From positions 1 through 9,230 of the forward strand of contig JAAVAM010000066.1 of the NCBI GenBank assembly GCA_014804085.1: a stretch of DNA of 9,230 nucleotides, written 5' to 3'. Every line of letters begins with the position of its first letter. Position 1 is the first letter of the stretch. A program made the position numbers and the translations under genes. The notes beneath the pieces were generated by a model. It searched no databases and had not been told where the DNA came from. It saw only the letters and a program-made list of their open reading frames with translations. Source of the DNA: Treponema sp. (GTDB taxonomy: Bacteria; Spirochaetota; Spirochaetia; Treponematales; Treponemataceae). This document shows, piece after piece, positions 1 to 5,175 of the stretch.

Positions 1-288
1 ATTGACCGCCTGACACGCGCGACCGGGCATGCGACACTCGCCGCCTCGTCCGACACGCAGTCCGCCATGGAAGGCTACAACGGACACGGCGTGTTCACCT
101 ATGTGTTTTTGGAAGGCATCGCGGGCGCGGCCGATTCCGACGGCGACGGCTACGTGACGCTGAACGAACTGAGCACCTTTGTCGAGCGCGAAGTCCCCGA
201 ACGCAGTTACGAAAAATGGGGCTACGAACAAGTCCCGCAAAAAGACCTGCGCCGCCAGGACTTTCCCATTGCAGGAAAGCGAAAGTAG
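1..288 (+). CDS. Caspase-family protein (peptidase C14-like), C-terminal part
   Basis: The reading frame is open from the first base and ends at TAG 286-288, giving the last 95 residues of a larger protein; the start and the catalytic His/Cys region lie outside the window. What is visible is the typical tail of bacterial caspase-like domains: an ASSDTQSA segment (residues 15-22), then GHGVFTYVFLEGIAG (28-42), then a DSDGDG acidic loop followed by YVTLNEL (45-57), which resembles an EF-hand-type D-x-D-x-DG loop. In the family the 'AS...Q.A.E...GHGvFTy' stretch belongs to the caspase fold downstream of the catalytic cysteine. Such proteins are usually cysteine endopeptidases, often fused to WD40 or other sensor domains, but no partner domain can be seen here. 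It is followed by about 170 bp without a gene. The family is fairly certain; activity and full architecture cannot be judged. Confidence 0.8.
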   Translation: MDRLTRATGHATLAASSDTQSAMEGYNGHGVFTYVFLEGIAGAADSDGDGYVTLNELSTFVEREVPERSYEKWGYEQVPQKDLRRQDFPIAGKRK

Positions 289-300
289 GTTGCCCACGAT

Positions 301-336
301 GTGCCGGGCGGCACAAGGCATTTTCCCGTTCGGGAA
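301..336 (+). terminator. Possible weak terminator after the caspase-family gene
   Basis: Two small hairpins follow the stop codon. GTGCC/GGCAC (301-305 with 310-314, 4-nt loop) is followed six bases later by a short TTTT. TTCCCG/CGGGAA (323-328 with 331-336) comes directly after. Neither has a proper U tract, so termination here is possible but unproven. Confidence 0.3.
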
Positions 337-376
337 TGATATGCTGAGACTATGAATTTTCTTGCAAAGAACATAC

Positions 377-412
377 AAGCAAGAAGCATGCCGAACGACG
401 TGCTTCTTGCTT
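377..412 (-). terminator. 12-bp stem hairpin, likely terminator of the pectate lyase gene
   Basis: Perfect 12-bp inverted repeat, AAGCAAGAAGCA (377-388) with TGCTTCTTGCTT (401-412), separated by 12 nt. It begins 46 nt beyond the stop codon of the minus-strand pectate lyase. On the minus strand the 3' arm is followed by a moderately T-rich stretch (GTATGTTCTTT), not a clean U run. It could serve both strands because the + strand gene upstream also points into it. Confidence 0.5.
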
Positions 413-458
413 TACGATACAGTATATCGTTCTCTGTAAATGCTTATGCGAACACGGG

Positions 459-2351
459 TTACTGTAAGTCATCGACAGACAATTTGCCGACACCGGCAGA
501 TTTGATAACCGCATCCACTACCGTGTTTGTTTCTTCCGCATGGTACTTATATGGCGGTTTATAGCTGGTAGTCGAATTATCTGAAGCACCGTTATTCCCT
601 GTGCTCGTCCATGTCCCCACACGTCCATTATCGACATCAAAGAAAAATCCTATCGATGTTTTCAAACCTTTGAACACGTTATTTTCAATGTATAATTCAC
701 TTCCCGCACGGCAGTTTATGCCCGTAGCATCGCTCCCGGAAGCATTAAAATAACTGTTATAGACGTGCGCTTTTCCCCAACGGAACAACGGTTGCCGTGA
801 ATTGATGTCTTTCCAGTAGTTGCCGCAGAACGTAATGCGCATTGCGCTGTCGCCGTCATCATGGTCATCACCCGAACCGCACAGCACTGCTTTCCAGTGG
901 TCGTGGAAATAACAGTTGCTCACGGTAATCCATGTCGCGCCGTTCTTCACGTCAAGTAAACCGTCATACCAGTCTTTATCAAATTTACTGTCAGTCGGGT
1001 TGGATACCGACTTGCCGTCATTGTCCAATGGCTGCAAGTGAGACCGGAATTCGCAGTGGTCAATCCACACATGCTTTGCGCCGTTCAAAGAAAGCGCGTC
1101 ATTGCCCTCGCCTTTATAGTCCGGCAATTTATCATAAGCAATGACCTCCCCGAACTGCATGTTGCGCACGATGACATTATCGCCCGTAACACGCATTTCT
1201 ATATTCTTAAAGCGACCTTGATTTCCCGTGTCTCCGTAAATCGTTTTGTTTGAACCAATATTACAGATGATGCTCTTGCTGTCAGCAGTAGTAATCATGC
1301 CAACTACCGTAACGATACACGGCTCATCTGAGGCGAGCAAGTCCTTGTTTGCGATCAACTCATCGTAACTTACAATCTTAATTTTGTTCTCCGCTTTCGC
1401 GCCCGCGCCGCCGGTAATCGTGTACTTCGCGCCCGCGTCGTCGGTAATCGTCGCATAGCCTACCAGTCCGCTCGGAGGCGTGTAGTTTTTTGGAATAAAA
1501 TGCGCGAAAATGGCGGTGTTCTTTGTGAGTTCAAATGTGTGCGGATTCTTTGTAGCACCGTCAGACCAGCACTCGAATTTCCAACCGTCATTTGCATCCG
1601 CACGGACTGTTATTTTTGTGCCTGATATTGCGCTGCCCGGTTCAGTTTTGCTCGTGACAGAACCGGCTGTCTCATTTTCCGAGGCATAGCTGAATGTATA
1701 ATACGGTGTTGTGTCAGTCCCAAAGTCGATGCCTTTGCCGGTCACGATGAGGTAGTCAACATAGTTAAGATAGCCGCCATCGTTAATTGTTATTTCCGTG
1801 CCGCCTGCTGCCGTGTGTGTTCCGGCAGGTGCGCCGGTGATTATGATTTGATTTAAACCTTTTGTAAGAGAAACATTTTCAAGATATGCCGTATCTTTAT
1901 AATCGCTTGAATGGGATTCTTCTTTCTTTACTTTATGGTCAGTCGTCATTGCAAGCGGACTTTCTTCATTTATGACGTTTTCCTTTACCGAAACCAATGC
2001 CGCCCTTACCCGTGAAACCTCCGTACACAAATAGTGAATGGCGATTTTTACAGTGGTATCTTCTTCGGCAGAGACGGTGTACACAATGTTTCCTCCGTCT
2101 GCAATATCGTCAATGTAACCATCTCCCGTGTAGCCCGCGAATTCCGTTTTGACTTTGCCCGTCGTACTCACAAACCCGCCGCCGTTCTCCTGCATCTTGA
2201 GCGTGATTGTGCCATCGTCATTTTCGATTTTTTCGGAAGCACCATTCTTATTGCCTTCATTATTGTTCCCGTCACTCCCATTGGAGCAGGACAATACCCC
2301 CCCCCCAACCAAAACACAGCAGAAAAACTGCCGCCGCCATGCGCGCCACAC
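459..2351 (-). CDS. Pectate lyase, polysaccharide lyase family 1, lipoprotein; candidate phase-variable gene
   Basis: Cleaves polygalacturonate by calcium-dependent beta-elimination (family knowledge). The open frame is 630 residues from a GTG at 2351. Residues 1-22 look like a lipoprotein signal (basic start, FFCCVLVGGGVL, Cys22), followed by an Asn/Gly-rich linker. Residues ~50-207 resemble a carbohydrate-binding, CBM35/CBM6-like beta-sandwich. Residues ~217-288 are a divergent InlB/Flg_new-type repeat (GSVTSKTEPGS, WKFECWSDGATKNP, NTAIFAHF). Residues ~295-625 are the PL1 beta-helix: NDALSL (417-422), VWIDHC (428-433), YDGLLDVK (462-469) with likely Ca-binding Asp463/467, FHDHWK with Lys487, and SRQPLFRWG (518-526), whose Arg519 matches the catalytic Arg. 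Ends TAA at 459. The GTG start has no well-placed ribosome site; the good site serves an ATG at 2364 in another frame (see the G tract). GC is clearly lower than in the neighbours, suggesting acquisition. Enzyme family is very likely; expression state is uncertain. Confidence 0.88.
   Translation of the reverse strand: MWRAWRRQFFCCVLVGGGVLSCSNGSDGNNNEGNKNGASEKIENDDGTITLKMQENGGGFVSTTGKVKTEFAGYTGDGYIDDIADGGNIVYTVSAEEDTTVKIAIHYLCTEVSRVRAALVSVKENVINEESPLAMTTDHKVKKEESHSSDYKDTAYLENVSLTKGLNQIIITGAPAGTHTAAGGTEITINDGGYLNYVDYLIVTGKGIDFGTDTTPYYTFSYASENETAGSVTSKTEPGSAISGTKITVRADANDGWKFECWSDGATKNPHTFELTKNTAIFAHFIPKNYTPPSGLVGYATITDDAGAKYTITGGAGAKAENKIKIVSYDELIANKDLLASDEPCIVTVVGMITTADSKSIICNIGSNKTIYGDTGNQGRFKNIEMRVTGDNVIVRNMQFGEVIAYDKLPDYKGEGNDALSLNGAKHVWIDHCEFRSHLQPLDNDGKSVSNPTDSKFDKDWYDGLLDVKNGATWITVSNCYFHDHWKAVLCGSGDDHDDGDSAMRITFCGNYWKDINSRQPLFRWGKAHVYNSYFNASGSDATGINCRAGSELYIENNVFKGLKTSIGFFFDVDNGRVGTWTSTGNNGASDNSTTSYKPPYKYHAEETNTVVDAVIKSAGVGKLSVDDLQ
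2297..2306 (-). repeat. Poly-G tract (10 G on the coding strand) inside the pectate lyase signal-peptide region
   Basis: Ten consecutive C on the + strand, i.e. G10 in the coding direction. In the 630-residue frame it encodes GGG of VLVGGGVLSC. In the frame of the ATG at 2364 it leads to a TGA at 2274-2272 after 30 codons. Losing one G (or gaining two) would join MRRWGVARMAAAVFLLCFG to WGGVLSCSNG in frame with the enzyme. Homopolymeric G tracts of this length are classic slipped-strand mutation sites. Confidence 0.85.
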
Positions 2352-2361
2352 CCCATCGTCT

Positions 2362-2375
2362 CATACCAGCCTCCT
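2362..2375 (-). promoter_or_regulatory. Strong ribosome binding site and ATG in front of the pectate lyase, out of frame at G10
   Basis: AGGAGG at 2375-2370, then five bases, then ATG at 2364-2362. This is the only well-spaced Shine-Dalgarno/start pair in the region. The peptide it starts has a basic N-terminus and the hydrophobic core AAAVFLLCFG, as expected for an exported protein. The frame differs from that of the enzyme body by one base across the G tract. Two further starts, ATG at 2356 and GTG at 2351, occupy the other two frames. Confidence 0.7.
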
Positions 2376-2387
2376 GACAACAATCTT

Positions 2388-2393
2388 ATTATA
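2388..2393 (-). promoter_or_regulatory. -10 box (TATAAT) for the pectate lyase gene
   Basis: A consensus TATAAT on the minus strand, 23 bases before the ATG at 2364, which places transcription start about 17 nt ahead of the ATG with the AGGAGG inside that leader. No good -35 is visible at 16-18 bp (only T-rich TTTCCG-like sequence), so an activator may be needed. Confidence 0.55.
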
Positions 2394-2454
2394 GGATAAC
2401 ACCGAACGAACGGAAAGAAACGGCAGGAATTTGGATTATTACGCACGGAACGGC

Positions 2455-2488
2455 AAAAAAATGCCCGCCGCGCACAGGCACGGCGGGC
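2455..2488 (-). terminator. eda: Rho-independent terminator of the KDPG aldolase gene
   Basis: On the minus strand a perfect 8-bp stem, GCCCGCCG (2488-2481) with CGGCGGGC (2470-2463), 10-nt loop, is followed by A and then a run of T (seven T complementary to 2461-2455). It starts 18 nt after the aldolase stop codon. It separates eda from the pectate lyase gene, which therefore has its own promoter. Confidence 0.85.
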
Positions 2489-2506
2489 TTCGCGCTCACG
2501 CGGACG

Positions 2507-3475
2507 TTACGCGCGCTTCAAATGGATGGCAAAGCCGCCCACTTCCTTGTCGAGGTAGACCACCTTGAGCGGGGAATCGCCCGCCTTGCCCATATATTTT
2601 TCCGTGCCGGAGACGGGCTTAAAGCCGAACCGGCCGAGGTACGCCAAGGCGCGCTCGATGTTGTTGCAGACCATGGAGATATGCCCGTGCGTGCCGCGCC
2701 CGTCCTGCTTCATGATTTCCACCTGCTCCGAGGCGAAAATCGAGGAGTTGCCGTCCTTTGCCGCAAAGCCGAACGGCGCGAAACCGTCCGCAATCGCCTT
2801 TGCGTCGTTCGGGTCTTTCGCGTTGATTCCCATGTGGTCAATGTGGAAACCGTGCATCGCCTTTACCGCGTCCTTGCAGATCTGCGTGATCTCGTCCCAT
2901 TTTCCGCCTTCAATGAGGGGCTTCTTGACCATCCAAGTGCCGCCCATGCACAGGATATTCTTGCGCTTTGCGTACTCGCCCACGTTGTCGGTCGTCACGC
3001 CGCCGGTCGGCATAAACGAAATCTGCGGAAACGGGCCGCCAAAGTCGTCGATGATTTTGTAGCCGCCCTTGCGCTCCGCCGGGAACAGCTTGAGGTAGCG
3101 CAGCCCCTTGTTGATACACGCGGTGATCTCAGACGGATTGGAGATGCCGGGCATGGTCGGCACGTTGTTCTTGATGCACCAGTCAACGACATCGGGATTG
3201 TAGCCGGGAGAGACGATGAACTTCGCGCCCGCCTTCACGGCTTTTTCCGCCTGCTCCACGTTCAGCACCGTGCCCGCGCCCACGAGCATATCCGGCTCCG
3301 CCTTGATCATCGCCTCAATCGCCTCCGCCGCACACGCGGTACGGAACGTCACTTCCGAAGCGGGAAGCCCGCCCTTGACGAGCGCGTGCGCCAAATCCGC
3401 CGCCTTTGAGGCATCCTCGATTGCGACGACCGGGATAATACCGATGTCCCTGAACTGCTCATACACCTTTTCCAT
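2507..3475 (-). CDS. eda: KDPG/KHG aldolase with C-terminal glyoxalase (VOC)-like domain
   Basis: Class I aldolase splitting 2-keto-3-deoxy-6-phosphogluconate into pyruvate and glyceraldehyde-3-phosphate, the last step of uronate and Entner-Doudoroff catabolism; some relatives also use 2-keto-4-hydroxyglutarate. Of 322 residues, the first ~205 form the aldolase: EVTFRT (41-46) with the catalytic-type Glu41 and phosphate/substrate-binding Arg45, GAGTVL (66-71), Schiff-base Lys129 in YLKLFPAE (127-134), and PTGGV (156-160). The remaining ~115 residues (from about HGFHIDHMGINA) are absent from ordinary ~210-residue KDPG aldolases and resemble a VOC fold (HIDHMGI, VEIMKQDGRGTHGHISMV, ALAYLGRFGFKPV, VYLDKEVGGFAIHL); the role is unknown. 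Start: ATG 3475 with AGGAG six bases upstream. It has its own promoter and strong terminator. The link to pectin breakdown through the next minus-strand gene is inferred. Confidence 0.9.
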   Translation of the reverse strand: MEKVYEQFRDIGIIPVVAIEDASKAADLAHALVKGGLPASEVTFRTACAAEAIEAMIKAEPDMLVGAGTVLNVEQAEKAVKAGAKFIVSPGYNPDVVDWCIKNNVPTMPGISNPSEITACINKGLRYLKLFPAERKGGYKIIDDFGGPFPQISFMPTGGVTTDNVGEYAKRKNILCMGGTWMVKKPLIEGGKWDEITQICKDAVKAMHGFHIDHMGINAKDPNDAKAIADGFAPFGFAAKDGNSSIFASEQVEIMKQDGRGTHGHISMVCNNIERALAYLGRFGFKPVSGTEKYMGKAGDSPLKVVYLDKEVGGFAIHLKRA

Positions 3476-3493
3476 ACGTTGCTCCTATTACGC

Positions 3494-3508
3494 CCCGGCA
3501 CTGCCGGG
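3494..3508. promoter_or_regulatory. 15-bp odd palindrome in the eda leader
   Basis: CCCGGCA-C-TGCCGGG is a perfect 7-bp inverted repeat about a single central base. It lies between the predicted transcription start (about 3523) and the Shine-Dalgarno of eda (3486-3482). Its form fits a repressor operator of the kind that blocks elongation or initiation, or a short RNA hairpin (CCCGG/CCGGG with a 5-nt loop) close to the ribosome site. No regulator can be assigned. Confidence 0.4.
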
Positions 3509-3529
3509 CAGATTACTGATAGTTTTTCC

Positions 3530-3558
3530 ATTATAAAGCAGATTCGCAAAATTGTATA
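3530..3558 (-). promoter_or_regulatory. eda: Predicted sigma70-type promoter of eda
   Basis: On the minus strand TATACA (3558-3553, 4 of 6 to TTGACA), a 17-bp spacer, and a consensus TATAAT (3535-3530). Predicted start about 3523, leaving a ~48-nt leader that holds the 15-bp palindrome and the AGGAG. The -35 overlaps a TTGTATA heptamer that recurs in the divergent promoter. Confidence 0.6.
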
Positions 3559-3628
3559 GGCTTATTTGCACCTATCCACCGCACCAAAAGCCTGCCTTGT
3601 TTTTTGTCGATTTCTTTCCCGTGAAGTC

Positions 3629-3665
3629 TTGTATAAATATGAAAGAATTTTGTATAATTATGAGA
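3629..3665 (+). promoter_or_regulatory. TAXI operon promoter with two 16-nt direct repeats, 21-bp period
   Basis: TTGTATAAATATGAAA (3629-3644) and TTGTATAATTATGAGA (3650-3665) agree in 14 of 16 positions and start exactly 21 bp apart, two helical turns. The downstream copy contains a consensus TATAAT (3653-3658); the upstream copy sits across the -35 position, where no good TTGACA is found. Either this is a weak promoter helped by a protein binding the tandem repeat, or two overlapping -10 boxes (TATAAA 3632, TATAAT 3653). Leader to the ATG at 3697 is about 32 nt. Confidence 0.5.
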
Positions 3666-3696
3666 CGTTTTATTTTTAGGAATTAAGGAGATAACG

Positions 3697-4650
3697 ATGA
3701 AAAAAAGCGTATCAGTAGTGATGGCGTGTCTTCTGGCGGGCGTTTCGTTCGTCGGGTGCACTAAAAAAGGCAACAACTACATTCTGGCGACCGGCGGCAC
3801 GAGCGGCACGTACTATCCGTTCGGCGGGGCAATCGCGTACATCTGGAACACGTCAGTTGACGGCATGAACGTCACGGCACAGGCAACGGGCGCGTCCGCA
3901 GAGAACCTGCGTCTCATCAGCAAGGGCGAGGCGGAATTCGCGATCGTGCAGAACGACGTGATGGACTATGCGTACAACGGCACGGACATGTTCGCCGAAC
4001 CGCTCCCCCACCTTGCGGTCATCGGCACGCTGTACCCGGAAGTGGTGCAGATTGCGGCGAGCAAGTCAAGCGGCATCACGAGCGTCGCTGACCTGCGCGG
4101 AAAACGCGTGTCAATCGGCGACGCGGGATCGGGCGTGGAATTCAACGCGAAGCAGATTCTGGAAGGCTACGGGCTGACGTTCGACGACATTCAGAAGAAC
4201 AACCTTTCTTTCAAGGAATCGGCAGAAGGCATTCAGAACGGCACGCTGGACGCGTGTTTCGTCACGGCGGGCGTTCCCAACTCGGCATTGCAGGAGCTGG
4301 CGTTCACCGCCGGACTCGTGCTGATCCCGGTGACGGGCGCGGAGGCTGAGGCGATTATGAACAGCCACAACTTCTACACCAAGACGGTTATCCCGGCGGG
4401 CACGTACAACGGCACGGACTCAAACACCGAAGCGCTCGCAATCCGCGCGACGCTCGCCGTGAACGCGGACATCGACACGAACACCGTGTACGCCATGACC
4501 AAAGCCCTGTTTGAGAACCTTGAGAGCCTGGGCACGGCACACGCGAAAGGCAAGGAAGTCTCCGTGCAGGACGCGGTGACGGGTGTCTCCGTTCCGTTCC
4601 ACCCGGGCGCAATCAAATACTACAACGAAATCGGGCTGTCAAACGACTAA
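3697..4650 (+). CDS. TAXI-family TRAP transporter solute-binding lipoprotein
   Basis: Extracytoplasmic receptor that captures the substrate for the TRAP permease encoded two genes downstream. 317 residues. The first 20 form a lipoprotein signal peptide (MKK, hydrophobic VSVVMACLLAGVSF, then FVGC with lipidated Cys21), so it should be anchored on the periplasmic face of the membrane. The mature part begins YILATGGTSGTYYPFGG (28-44), the signature of the TAXI (TRAP-associated extracytoplasmic immunogenic) group; ATGASAENLRLI and AEFAIVQNDV follow as expected, then DLRGKRVSIGDAGSG and a C-terminal VPFHPGAIKYYNE. The length is normal for the family. ATG at 3697 has AAGGAG six bases upstream. The next gene starts only 6 nt after the stop. 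Known TAXI substrates include glutamate and other carboxylates; the substrate here cannot be read from sequence. Confidence 0.93.
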   Translation: MKKSVSVVMACLLAGVSFVGCTKKGNNYILATGGTSGTYYPFGGAIAYIWNTSVDGMNVTAQATGASAENLRLISKGEAEFAIVQNDVMDYAYNGTDMFAEPLPHLAVIGTLYPEVVQIAASKSSGITSVADLRGKRVSIGDAGSGVEFNAKQILEGYGLTFDDIQKNNLSFKESAEGIQNGTLDACFVTAGVPNSALQELAFTAGLVLIPVTGAEAEAIMNSHNFYTKTVIPAGTYNGTDSNTEALAIRATLAVNADIDTNTVYAMTKALFENLESLGTAHAKGKEVSVQDAVTGVSVPFHPGAIKYYNEIGLSND

Positions 4651-4656
4651 GGTCGC

Positions 4657-5160
4657 GTGAGAAAACGCCTTGTCTGTGCCGCGCTCGCCCTGTTTGCGGT
4701 CGCGGCCGTGCTGACCGTTCCGTGCGTACCGTGCGTTTCGGTCAGCAACAGAAAAAATCCGGCCGAGCGGGTGCTTTCGCGCGCCGCGCTCGGCGGGTTT
4801 GTCATTTCGTATACGCATTCCGTCAACAAAGGGCGCGTCCATGACTTTTACGGCACCGACGGCGGTATGCTCGTCCTGGAAAAAACGGCGTTCGTCTCAT
4901 ACGGCGCGGGCATTCCCGAAGCAAGTGAGACCGACGGCGCACAGTTTGCCGTGACCGATGACTGCTATGTCATCACCAACCTGAACCGCAGGCTCGAACG
5001 GCTCGTTATGGCGGTGGGGGTCATCGCGGAGCATACCATGACGGTGGGGGGCAAAGAAGTCCTGCTCAGGACATTGTTCGCCCCGCAGACGAGCCTTTCT
5101 ATTGAAGTCAAGAAAGTGCCGCTTTCCGCGTATCTTTTGGCAAATCATATCTCAATTTAA
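4657..5160 (+). CDS. DUF1850 protein of the TAXI-TRAP operon
   Basis: 167 residues from a GTG at 4657, with the AAGG of the preceding TAA/GG junction (4649-4652) as ribosome site, so translation is probably coupled to the binding protein. An N-terminal hydrophobic segment (LVCAALALFAVAAVLTVPCV) follows MRKR and is either a signal peptide or an anchor. The core shows the hallmarks of DUF1850: GGFVISYTHSVNKGRVHDFY (residues 46-65) and a later VSYGAGIPE. DUF1850 genes are regularly found between TAXI receptors and fused TRAP permeases, suggesting an accessory part of the transporter, but its biochemical role is unknown. Stop at 5160 is 15 nt before the permease start. No ATG lies near the N-terminus, so GTG is the best start. 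Confidence 0.85.
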   Translation: MRKRLVCAALALFAVAAVLTVPCVPCVSVSNRKNPAERVLSRAALGGFVISYTHSVNKGRVHDFYGTDGGMLVLEKTAFVSYGAGIPEASETDGAQFAVTDDCYVITNLNRRLERLVMAVGVIAEHTMTVGGKEVLLRTLFAPQTSLSIEVKKVPLSAYLLANHISI

Positions 5161-5175
5161 ATAAGGAGACATACC

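Noticed and set aside
352..564. Plus-strand frame across the hairpin and the pectate lyase 3' end
   Set aside because: It spans the inverted repeat at 377-412 and then runs antisense to the enzyme; no ribosome site.
2168..2446. Separate 92-codon minus-strand protein over the pectate lyase 5' end
   Set aside because: It overlaps the terminator-proximal region, promoter and signal-peptide region in a third frame and shows no independent gene features; relevant only because its internal ATG (2356) would join the enzyme at G11 or G8.
2522..3409. Long plus-strand frame (295 codons) opposite eda
   Set aside because: It is antisense to a gene with full aldolase motifs, is rich in Arg/His/Val as expected of a complement frame in GC-rich coding DNA, has no ribosome site and resembles nothing I know.
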